Assembly (NCBI GenBank): GCA_964036045.1
Contig: OZ038399.1
Coordinates: 18,807,670 to 18,871,669 of the forward strand
DNA: 64,000 nucleotides
Source of the DNA: Eutreptiella sp. 'Long Island Sound 2002'
Lineage: Eukaryota > Euglenozoa > Euglenophyceae > Eutreptiales > Eutreptiaceae
Reading direction: 5' to 3'
The notes under the pieces were generated by a model. It saw only the letters and a program-made list of their open reading frames with translations. It was not told the origin of the DNA and ran no database searches. A program made the position numbers and the translations under genes. Within the stretch, counting starts at the first letter, position 1; each line of letters begins with the position of its first letter. Positions 50,710-62,105 of the stretch are shown one piece after another.

Positions 50710-51785
50710 TGCAAGGGAGCCTAAACCTCATATTTGCACACACGGGCAAATTCGGGCAAATTCTCTGCTACACGTGCGACGTGGTTCGTATGGTACACGA
50801 ACCGCATGATGCAGCTTGTTCTGGCCAGAGGGTTGAGTGGTCGCGATATGGGCAACACCAATTTGAAATAAGCATTGTGCGGGCACGTACTGTTCAGTTC
50901 AACCTGCAAAATGGCGTCACTCGTGTGCAAGGGAGCCTGAACCTCACATTTGCACACACGGGCAAATTCGAGCAAATTCTCTGCTACATGTGCGAGGTGG
51001 TTCGTATGGTACACGAACATCATGATGCACCTTGTTTTGACCAGGGGGTTGAGTGGTCGAGATATGGGCAATACCAATTTGGAATGGTCATTGTGCGGGC
51101 ACGCACTGTTCAGTTCAACCTGAAAATAGCGTCATTCGCGTGCAAGGGATCCTAAAACCCACATATGCGCACACGGGCAAATTCGAGCAAATTCTCTGCT
51201 ACAGGTGCGACGTGGTTCGTATGGTACACGAACATCATGATGCAGCTTTGTCTGGCCTGAGGGTTGAGTGGTCGAGATATGGGCAGTACCAATTTGAAAT
51301 GGGCATTGTGCGGGCGCATACTGTTCAGTTCAACCTGAAAATCGGGTCCTTCGCGTGCAAGGGAGCCTAAACCTCACATTTGCACACACGGGCAAATTCG
51401 GGCAAATTCTCTGCTACATGTGCGAGGTGGTTCGTATGGTACACGAACATCATGATGCAGCTTGTTCTGGCCAGAGGGTTAAGTGGTCGAGATATGGGCA
51501 ACACCAATTTGAAATCGGCATTGTGCGGGCACGTACTGTTCGGTTCAACCTGGAAATAAGGTTATTCGCGTGCAAGGGAGCCTGAACCTCACATTTGCGC
51601 ACACGGGCAAATTCGGGCAAATTCTCTGCTACACGTGCGGGGTGGTTCGTATGGTACACGAACATCATGATGCACCTTGTTTTGACCAGGGGGTTGAGTG
51701 GTCGAGATATGGGCAATACCAATTTGAAATGGGCATTGTGCGGGCACGTACTGTTCAGTTCAACCTGGAAATAAGGTTATTCGCG
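50710..51785 (+). repeat. Five-unit block with type h and g, second copy
   Basis: This is the second copy of 42121-43195. Its first unit is 216 bp through an inserted c at 50907 (aacctgcaaaatggcg). The type h/g hybrid at 51141 keeps the GGATCC junction and tttgtctggcctgagg. Its right end reads ttcagttcaacctgaaaatcgggtc cut short into the ordinary sequence, and the next unit lacks the ccgcacatttccac found in the first copy, so the tract was partly overwritten by ordinary units. Confidence 0.85.
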
Positions 51786-52860
51786 TGCAAGGGAGCCTGA
51801 ACCTCGGATTTGCGCACACGGGCAAATTCGGGCAAATTCTCTGCTACACGTGCGACGTGGTTCGTATGGTACACGAACATCATGATGCACCTTGTTTTGG
51901 CCAGAGGGTTGAGTGGTCGAGATATGGGCAATACCAATTTGAAATGGTCATTGTGCGGAGACGCACTGCTCAGTTCAACCTGAAAATCGCGTCCTTCGCG
52001 TGCAAGGGAGCCTAAACCTCACATTTGCACACACGGGCAAATTCGGGCAAATTCTCTGCTACATGTGCGAGGTGGTTCGTATGGTACACGAACATCATGA
52101 TGCACCTTGTTTTGACCAGGGGGTTGAGTGGTCGAGATATGGGCAATCCCAATTTGGAATGGTCATTGTGCGGGCACGCACTGTTCAGTTCAACCTGAAA
52201 ATAGCGTCCTTCACGTGCAAGGGAGCCTAAACCTCACATTTGCACACACGGGCAAATATGGGCAAATTCTCTGCTACACGTGCGACGTGGTTCGTATGGT
52301 ACACGAATAGCATGATGCAGCTTGTTGTGGCCAGAGGGTTAAGTGGTTGAGATATGGGCGATACCAATTTGAAATGGGCATTGTGCGGGCACGTACTGTG
52401 AAGTTCAACCTGGAAATAGCGTCATTCGCGTGCAAGGGAGCCTGAACCTCACATTTGCGCACACAGGCAAATTCGGGCAAATTCTCTGCTACACATGCGG
52501 GGTGGTTTGTATGGTACACGAACATCATGATGCACCTTGTTTTGACCAGGGGGTTGAGAGGTCGAGATATGGGCAATACCAATTTCAAATCGGCATTGTG
52601 CGGGCACGTACTGTTCGGTTCAACCTGGAAGTAAGTTTATTCGCGTGCAAGGGAGCCTGAACCTCACATTTGCGCACACGTGCAAATTCGGGCAAATTCT
52701 CTGCTACACGTGCGGGGTGGTTTGTATGGTACACGAACATCATGATGCACCTTGTTTTGGCCAGAGGGTTGAGTGGTCGAGATATGGGCAATACCAATTT
52801 GAAATGGTCATTGTGCGGGCACGCACTGTTCAGTTCAACCTGAAAATAGCGTCCTTCACG
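51786..52860 (+). repeat. Mixed monomers
   Basis: Five units. The first has cctcggatttgcgc and gtgcggagacgcactgctcag. The second is type a with gggcaatccc. The third is a type e with gggcaaatatggg. The last two are type c with ggtttgtatgg, the second ending in the ordinary gcgtccttcacg. Confidence 0.7.
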
Positions 52861-54365
52861 TGCAAGGGAGCCTAAACCTCACATTTGCACACACGGGCAA
52901 ATTCGGGCAAATTCTCTGCTACACGTGCGACGTGGTTCGTATGGTACACGAACAGCATGATGCAGCTTGTTCTGGCCGGAGGGTTGAGTGGTTGTGATAT
53001 GGGCAATACCAATTTGAAATGGGCATTGTGCGGCCACGTACTGTGAAGTTCAACCTGAAAATAGCGTCATTCGTGTGCAAGGGAGCCTAAAGCCCAGATT
53101 TGCGCACACAGGCAAATTCGGGCAAATTCTCTGCTACACGTGCGATGTGGTTCGTATGGTACACGAACAGCATGCTGCAGCTTGTTCTGGCCAGAGGGTT
53201 AAGTGGTCGAGATATGGGCAATACCAATTTGAAATGGGCATTGTGCGGGCACATACTGTTCGGTTCAACCTGGAAATAAGGTTATTCGCGTGCAAGGGCG
53301 CCTGAACCTCACATTTGCGCACACGGGCTAATTCGGGCAAATTCTCTGCTACACGTGCGGGGTGGTTCGTATGGTACACGAACATCATGATGCACCTTGT
53401 TTTGGCCAGAGGGTTGAGTGGTCGAGATATGGGCAATACCAATTTGAAATGGTCATTGTGCGGGCACGCACTGTTCAGTTCAACCTGAAAATAGCGTCCT
53501 TCGCGTGCAAGGGAGCCCAAACCTCACATTTGCACACACGGGCAAATTCGGGCAAATTCTCTGCTACACGTGCGACGTGGTTCGTATGGTACACGAACAG
53601 CATGATGCAGCTTGTTCTGGCCAGAGGGTTGAGTGGTTGTGATATGGGCAATACCAATTTGAAGTGGGCATTGTGCGGGCACGTACTGTGAAGTTCAACC
53701 TGAAAATAGCGTCATTCGCGTGCAAGGGAGCCTAAAGCCCAGATTTGCGCACACGGGCAAATTCGGGCAAATTCTCTGCTACACGTGCGGGGTGGTTCGT
53801 ATGGTACACGAACATCATGATGCACCTTGTTTCGGCCAGAGGGTTAAGTGGTCGAGATATGGGCAATACCAATTTGAAATGGGCATTGTGCGGGCACGTA
53901 CTGTTCGGTTCAACCTGGAAATAAGGTTATTCGCGTGCAAGGGCGCCTGAACCTCACATTTGCGCACACGGGCTAATTCGGGCAAATTCTCTGCTACACG
54001 TGCGGGGTGGTTCGTATGGTACACGAACATCATGATGCACCTTGTTTTGGCCAGAGGGTTGAGTGGTCGAGATATGGGCAATACCAATTTGAAATGGTCA
54101 TTGTGCGGGCACGCACTGTTCAGTTCAACCTGAAAATAGCGTCCTTCGCGTGCAAGGGAGCCCAAACCTCACATTTGCACACACGGGCAAATTCGGGCAA
54201 ATTCTCTGCTACACGTGCGACGTGGTTCGTATGGTACACGAACAGCATGATGCAGCTTGTTCTGGCCAGAGGGTTGAGTGGTTGTGATATGGGCAATACC
54301 AATTTGAAGTGGGCATTGTGCGGGCACGTACTGTGAAGTTCAACCTGAAAATAGCGTCATTCGCG
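52861..54365 (+). repeat. 645-bp trimer in tandem
   Basis: After a type-b unit at 52861, the three units 53076-53720 recur at 53721-54365. Shared marks are tgcaagggcgcctgaacc with gggctaattcggg in unit 2, and gagcccaaacc with gaagtgggcattg in unit 3. A third, displaced copy lies at 57591-58235. The cccaaacc changes join frames on the + strand, leaving open frames of 109-113 codons that begin GTG. Confidence 0.88.
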
Positions 54366-56730
54366 TGCAAGGGAGCCTAAAGCCCAGATTTGCGCACACG
54401 GGCAAATTCAGGCAAATTCTCTGCTACACGTGCGATGTGGTTCGTATGGTACACGAACAGCATGCTGCAGCTTGTTCTGGCCAGAGGGTTGAGTGGTTGT
54501 GATATGGGCAATACCAATTTGAAATGGGCATTGTGCGGGCACGTACTGTTCAGTTCAACCTGAAAATAGCGTCACTCGTGTGCAAGGGAGCCTGAACCTC
54601 ACATTTCCACACACGGGCGAATTGGGACAAATTCTCTGCTACACGTGCGACGTGGTTCGTATGGTACACGAATAGCATGATGCAGCTTGTTGTGGCCAGA
54701 GGGTTGAGTGGTTGAGATATGGGCAATACCAAATTGAAACGGCCATTGTGCGGGCACGCACTGTTCAGTTCAACCTGAAAATAGCGTCCTTCGCGTGCAA
54801 GGGAGCCCAAACCTCACATTTGCACACACGGGCAAATTCGGGCAAATTCTCTCCTACACGTGCGACGTGGTTCGTATGGTACACGAACAGCATGATGCAG
54901 CTTGTTCTGGCCAGAGGGTTGAGTGGTTGTGATATGGGCAATACCAATTTGAAATGGGCATTGTGCGGGCACGTACTGTTCAGTTCAACCTGAAAATAGC
55001 GTCACTCATGTGCAAGGGAGCCTGAACCTCACATTTCCACACACGGGCGAATTGGGACAAATTCTCTGCTACACGTGCGACGTGGTTCGTATGGTACACG
55101 AATAGCATGATGCAGCTTGTTGTGGCCAGAGGGTTGAGTGGCTGAGATATGGGCAATACCAAATTGAAACGGCCATTGTGCGGGCACGTACTGATCAGTT
55201 CAACCTGAAAATAGCGTCATTCGCGTGCAAGGGAGCCTAAAGCCCACATTTGCGCACACGGGCAAATTCGGGCAAATTCTCTGCTACACGTGCGACGTGG
55301 TTCGTATGGTACACTAACAGCATGATGCAGCTTGTTCTGGCCAAAGGACTGAGTGGTCGAGATATGGGCAACACCAATCTGGAATGGTCATTGTGCGGGC
55401 ACGTACTGTTCAGTTCAACCTGAAAATAGCGTCACTCGTGTGCAAGGGAGCCTGAACCATACATTTGCACAGACGGGCAAATTCGGGCAAATTCTCTGCT
55501 ACACGTGCGACGTGGTTCGTATGGTACACGAACAGCATGATGCAGCTTGTTCTGGCCAGAGGGTTGAGTGGTCGCGATATGGGCAACACCAATTTGAAAT
55601 GGGCATTGTGCGGGCACGTACTGTTCAGTTCAACCTGAAAATAGCGTCACTCGTGTGCAAGGGAGCCTGAACCTCACATTTGCACACACGGGCAAATTCG
55701 GGCAAATTCTCTGCTACACGTGCGACGTGGTTCATATGGTACACGAATAGCATGATGCAGCTTGTTGTGGCCAGAGGGTTGAGTGGTTGAGATATGGGCA
55801 ATACCAAATTGAAACGGGTATTGTGCGGGCATGTACTATTCAGTTCAACCTGAAAATAGCGTCATTCGCGTGCAAGGGAGCCTAAAACCCACATATGCGC
55901 ACACGGGCAAATTCGAGCAAATTCTCTGCTACAGGTGCGATGTGGTTCGTATGGTACACGAACAACATGATGCACCTTGTTTTGGCCAGAGGGTTGAGTG
56001 GTCGAGATATGGGCAATACCAATTTGAAATGGTCATTGTGCGGGCACGCACTGTTCAGTTCAACCTGAAAATAGCGTCCTTCGCGTGCAAGGGAGCCTAA
56101 ACCTCACATTTGCACACACGGGCAAATTCGGGCAAATTCTCTGCTACACGTGCGACGTGGTTCGTATGGTACACGAACAGCATGATGCAGCTTGTTCTGG
56201 CCGGAGGGTTGAGTGGTTGTGATATGGGCAATACCAATTTGAAATGGGCATTGTGAGGGCACGTACTGTGAAGTTCAACCTGAAAATAGCGTCATTCGCG
56301 TGCAAGGGAGCCTAAAGCCCAGATTTGCGCACACGGGCAAATTCGGGCAAATTCTCTGCTACACGTGCGATGTGGTTCGTATGGTACACGAACAACATGC
56401 TGCAGCTTGTTCTGGCCAGAGGGTTAAGTGGTCGAGATATGGGCAATACCAATTTGAAATCGGCATTGTGCGGGCACGTACTGTTCGGTTCAACCTGGAA
56501 ATAAGGTTATTCGCGTGCAAGGGAGCCTGAACCTCACATTTGCGCACACGGGCAAATTCGGGCAAATTCTCTGCTACACGTGCGGGGTGGTTCGTATGGT
56601 ACACGAACATCATGATGCACCTTGTTTTGGCCAGAGGGTTGAGTGGTCGAGATATGGGCAATACCAATTTGAAATGGTCATTGTGCGGGCACGCACTGTT
56701 CAGTTCAACCTGAAAATAGCGTCCTTCACG
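54366..56730 (+). repeat. Eleven-unit region, first copy of a 3.4-kb repeat
   Basis: Units at 54581 and 55011 are type e with cctcacatttccac and gggcgaattgggac, 430 bp apart. From 55226 the order of units recurs at 58666 (3440 bp): caaaggactgagtgg with gggcaacacc; type f; type e with gaaacgggtattg; type h; then b, d and c. Unit 55441 has the private gaaccatacatttgcacagac. Confidence 0.85.
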
Positions 56731-57590
56731 TGCAAGGGAGCCTAAACCTCACATTTGCACACACGGGCAAATTCGGGCAAATTCTCTGCTACACGTGCGA
56801 CGTGGTTCGTATGGTACACGAATAGCATGATGCAGCTTGTTGTGGCCAGAGGGTTGAGTGGTTGAGATATGGGCAATACCAATTTGAAATCGGCATTGTG
56901 CGGGCACGTACTGTTCGGTTCACCCTGGAAATAAGGTTATTCGCGTGCAAGGGAGCCTGAACCTCACATTTGCGCACACGGGCAAATTCGGGCGAATTCT
57001 CTGCTACACGTGCGAGGTGGTTCGTATGGTACACGAACATCATGATGCACCTTGTTTTGACCAGGGGGTTGAGTGGTCGAGATATGGGCAATACCAATTT
57101 GGAATGGTCATTGTGCGGGCACGCACTGTTCAGTTCAACCTGAAAATAGCGTCCTTCACGTGCAAGGGAGCCTGAACCTCACATTTGCACACACGGGCAA
57201 ATTCGGGCAAATTCTCTGCTAAACGTGCGACGTGGTTCGTATGGTACACGAACAGCATGATGCAGCTTGTTGTGGCCAGAGGGTTGAGTGGTTGTGATAT
57301 GGGCAATACCAATTTGAAATGGGCATTGTGCGGGCACGTACTGTGAAGTTCAACCTGAAAATAGCGTCATTCGCGTGCAAGGGAGCCTGAACCTCACATT
57401 TGCACACACGTGCAAATTCGGGCAAATTCTCTGCTACACGTGCGACGTGGTTCGTATGGTACGCGAACAGCATGATGCAGCTTGTTCTGGCCGGAGGGTT
57501 GAGTGGTTGTGATATGGGCAATACCAATTTGAAATGGTCATTGTGCGGGCACGTACTGTGAAGTTCAACCTGAAAATAGCGTCCTTCGCG
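56731..57590 (+). repeat. Mixed monomers
   Basis: Four units: a type e with ttcaccctggaaataagg, one with gaggtgg and gaccaggggg, a type b with ctaaacgtgcgac, and a type b with acacgtgcaaattc and ggtacgcgaac. They separate the two copies of the 3.4-kb repeat. Confidence 0.7.
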
Positions 57591-60385
57591 TGCAAGGGAG
57601 CCTAAACCTCACATTTGCACACACGGGCAAATTCGGGCAAATTCTCTGCTACACGTGCGACGTGGTTCGTATGGTACACGAACAGCATGCTGCAGCTTGT
57701 TCTGGCCAGAGGGTTAAGTGGTCGAGATATGGGCAATACCAATTTGAAATGGGCATTGTGCGGGCACGTACTGTTCGGTTCAACCTGGAAATAAGGTTAT
57801 TCGCGTGCAAGGGCGCCTGAACCTCACATTTGAGCACACGGGCTAATTCGGGCAAATTCTCTGCTACACGTGCGGGGTGGTTCGTATGGTACACGAACAT
57901 CATGATGCACCTTGTTTTGGCCAGAGGGTTGAGTGGTCGAGATATGGGCAATACCAATTTGAAATGGTCATTGTGCGGGCACGCACTGTTCAGTTCAACC
58001 TGAAAATAGCGTCCTTCGCGTGCAAGGGAGCCCAAACCTCACATTTGCACACACGGGCAAATTCGGGCAAATTCTCTGCTACACGTGCGACGTGGTTCGT
58101 ATGGTACACGAACAGCACGATGCAGCTTGTTCTGGCCAGAGAGTTGAGTGGTTGTGATATGGGCAATACCAATTTGAAATGGGCATTGTGCGGGCACGTA
58201 CTGTTCAGTTCAACCTGAAAATAGCGTCACTCGTGTGCAAGGGAGCCTGAACCTCACATTTCCACACACGGGCGAATTGGGACAAATTCTCTGCTACACG
58301 TGCGACGTGGTTCGTATGGTACACGAATAGCATGATGCAGCTTGTTGTGGCCAGAGGGTTGAGTGGTTGAGATATGGGCAATACCAAATTGAAACGGCCA
58401 TTGTGCGGGCACGCACTGTTCAGTTCAACCTGAAAATAGCGTCCCTCGGGTGCAAGGGAGCCTAAACCTCACATTTGCACACACGGGCAAATTCGGGCAA
58501 ATTCTCTGCTACACGTGCGACGTGGTTCATATGGTACACGAATAGCATGATGCAGCTTGTTGTGGCCAGAGGGTTGAGTGGTTGAGATATGGGCAACACC
58601 AAATTGAAACGGCCATTGTGCGGGCACGTACTGATCAGTTCAACCTGAAAATAGCGTCATTCGCGTGCAAGGGAGCCTAAAGCCCAGATTTGCGCACACG
58701 GGCAAATTCGGGCAAATTCTCTGCTACACGTGCGACGTGGTTCGTATGGTACACTAACAGCATGATGCAGCTTGTTCTGGCCAGAGGACTGAGTGGTCGC
58801 GATATGGGCAACACCAATTTGGAATGGTCATTGTGCGGGCACGTACTGTTCAGTTCAACCTGAAAATAGCGTCACTCGTGTGCAAGGGAGCCTGAACCTC
58901 ACATTTGCACACACGGGCAAATTCGGGCAAATTCTCTGCTACACGTGCGACGTGGTTCGTATGGTACACGAACAGCATGATGCAGCTTGTTCTGGCCAGA
59001 GGGTTGAGTGGTCGCGATATGGGCAACACCAATTTGAAATGGGCATTGTGCGGGCACGTACTGTTCAGTTCAACCTGAAAATAGCGTCACTCGTGTGCAA
59101 GGGAGCCTGAACCTCACATTTGCACACACGGGCAAATTCGGGCAAATTCTCTGCTACACGTGCGACGTGGTTCATATGGTACACGAATAGCATGATGCAG
59201 CTTGTTGTGGCCAGAGGGTTGAGTGGTTGAGATATGGGCAATACCAAATTGAAACGGGTATTGTGCGGGCATGTACTATTCAGTTCAACCTGAAAATAGC
59301 GTCATTCGCGTGCAAGGGAGCCTAAAACCCACATATGCGCACACGGGCAAATTCGGGCAAATTCTCTGCTACAGGTGCGATGTGGTTCGTATGGTACACG
59401 AACAACATGATGCACCTTGTTTTGGCCAGAGGGTTGAGTGGTCGAGATATGGGCAATACCAATTTGAAATCGGCATTGTGCGGGCACGAACTGTTCGGTT
59501 CAACCTGGAAATAAGGTTATTCGCGTGCAAGGGAGCCTGAACCTCACATTTGCGCACACGGGCAAATTCGGGCAAATTCTCTGCTACACGTGCGGGGTGG
59601 TTCGTATGGTACACGAACATCATGATGCACCTTGTTTTGGCCAGAGGGTTGAGTGGTCGAGATATGGGCAATACCAATTTGAAATCGGCATTGTGCGGGC
59701 ACGCACTGTTCAGTTCAACCTGAAAATAGCGTCCTTCGCGTGCAAGGGAGCCTAAACCTCACATTTGCACACACGGGCAAATTCGGGCAAATTCTCTGCT
59801 ACACGTGCGACGTGGTTCGTATGGTACACGAACAGCATGATGCAGCTTGTTCTGGCCGGAGGGTTGAGTGGTTGTGATATGGGCAATACCAATTTGAAAT
59901 GGGCATTGTGCGGGCACGTACTGTGAAGTTCAACCTGAAAATAGCGTCATTCGCGTGCAAGGGAGCCTAAAGCCCAGATTTGCGCACACGGGCAAATTCG
60001 GGCAAATTCTCTGCTACACGTGCGATGTGGTTCGTATGGTACACGAACAACATGCTGCAGCTTGTTCTGGCCAGAGGGTTAAGTGGTCGAGATATGGGCA
60101 ATACCAATTTGAAATCGGCATTGTGCGGGCACGAACTGTTCGGTTCAACCTGGAAATAAGGTTATTCGCGTGCAAGGGAGCCTGAACCTCACATTTGCGC
60201 ACACGGGCAAATTCGGGCAAATTCTCTGCTACACGTGCGGGGTGGTTCGTATGGTACACGAACATCATGATGCACCTTGTTTTGGCCAGAGGGTTGAGTG
60301 GTCGAGATATGGGCAATACCAATTTGAAATGGTCATTGTGCGGGCACGCACTGTTCAGTTCAACCTGAAAATAGCGTCCTTCACG
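57591..60385 (+). repeat. Thirteen-unit region, second copy of a 3.4-kb repeat
   Basis: It begins with the trimer seen at 53076 (gggctaattcggg near 57841, gagcccaaacc near 58028). Units then follow the first copy at 3225, 3440 and 3655 bp successively, which means one extra unit at 58451 (gtccctcgggtgc) and one at 59526. The block ends with the b-d-c cassette at 59741-60385. Confidence 0.85.
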
Positions 60386-62105
60386 TGCAAGGGAGCCTAA
60401 ACCTCACATTTGCACACACGGGCAAATTCGGGCAAATTCTCTGCTACATGTGCGAGGTGGTTCGTATGGTACACGACCATCATGATGCACCTTGTTTTGA
60501 CCAGGGGGTTGAGTGGTTGTGATATGGGCAATACCAATTTGAAATGGGCATTGTGCGGGCACGTACTCTTCAGTTCAACCTGAAAATAGCGTCATTCGCG
60601 TGCAAGGGAGCCTGAACCTCACATTTGCACACACGGGCAAATTCGGGCAAATTCTCTGCTACACGTGCGAGGTGGTTCGTATGGTACATGAACAGCATGA
60701 TGCACCTTGTTCTGGCCGGAGGGTTGAGTGGTCGAGATATGGGCAATACCAATTTGAAATGGTCATTGTGCGGGCACGTACTGTGAAGTTCAACCTGAAA
60801 ATAGCGTCACTCGTGTGCAAGGGAGCCTGAACCTCACATTTGCAGACACGGGCAAATTCGGGCAAATTCTCTGCTACATGTGCGAGGTGGTTCGTATGGT
60901 ACACGAACAGCATGATGCACCTTGTTTTGACCAGAGGGTTGAGTGGTCGAGATATGGGCAATACCAATTTGGAATGGTCATTGTGCGGGCACGCACTGTT
61001 CAATTCAACCTGAAAATAGCGTCCTTCACGTGCAAGGGAGCCTAAACCTCACATTTGCACACACGGGCAAATTCGGGCAAATTCTCTGCTACACGTGCGA
61101 CGTGGTTCGTATGGTACACGAACAGCATGATGCAGCTTGTTGTGGCCAGAGGGTTGAGTGGTTGTGATATGGGCAATACCAATTTGAAATGGGCATTGTG
61201 CGGGCACGTACTCTTCAGTTCAACCTGAAAATAGCGTCATTCGCGTGCAAGGGAGCCTGAACCTCACATTTGCACACACGTGCAAATTCGAGCAAATTCT
61301 CTGCTACACGTGCGACGTGGTTCGTATGGTACGCGAACAGCATGATGCACCTTGTTCTGGCCGGAGGGTTGAGTGGTTGTGATATGGGCAATACCAATTT
61401 GAAATGGTCATTGTGCGGGCACGTACTGTGAAGTTCAACCTTAAAATAGCGTCACTCGTGTGCAAGGGAGCCTGAACCTCACATTTGCACACACGGGCAA
61501 ATTCGGGCAAATTCTCTGCTACACGTGCGACGTGGTTCCTATGGTACACGAACATCATGATGCAGCTTTGTCTGGCCTGAGGGTTCAGTGGTCGAGATAT
61601 GGGCAGTACCAATTTGAAATGGGCATTGTGCGGGCGCATACTGTTCAGTTCGACCTGAAAATAGCGTCCTTCGCGTGCCGGGGAGCCTAAGCCGCACATT
61701 TCCACACACGGGCGAATTGGGACAAATTCTCTGCTACAGGTGCGACGTGGTTCGTATGGTACACCAACAACATGATGCACCTTGTTTTGGCCAGAGGGTT
61801 GAGTGGTCGAGATATGGGCAATACCAATTTGGAATGGTCATTGTGCGGGCACGCACTGTTCAGTTCAACCTGAAAATAGCGTCCTTCGCGTGCAAGGGAG
61901 CCTAAACCTCACATTTGCACACACGGGCAAATTCGGGCAAATTCTCTGCTACACGTGCGACGTGGTTCGTATGGTACACGAACAGCATGATGCAGCTTGT
62001 TCTGACCGGAGGGTTGAGTGGTTGAGATATGGGCAATACCAATTTGAAATGGGCATTGTGCGGGCACGTACTGTGAAGTTCAACCTGAAAATAGCGTCAT
62101 TCGCG
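60386..62105 (+). repeat. Mixed monomers with a type-g unit
   Basis: Eight units. A type a-b hybrid at 60386 switches to ttgtgat in its middle. The unit at 61461 is type g (tttgtctggcctgagg, gggcagtacc, gcgcatactg, ttcgacctg), followed by ccgcacatttccac and gggcgaattgggac with ctacaggtgcgac at 61676. The long minus-strand frame 61304-61780 (158 codons, GTG start) is a by-product. Confidence 0.75.

Noticed and set aside
42551-51150. GGATCC at two unit junctions as an engineered cloning site
   Set aside because: It arises by one base change from gggagcct to gggatcct in two homologous copies of the same block; no vector sequence adjoins it.
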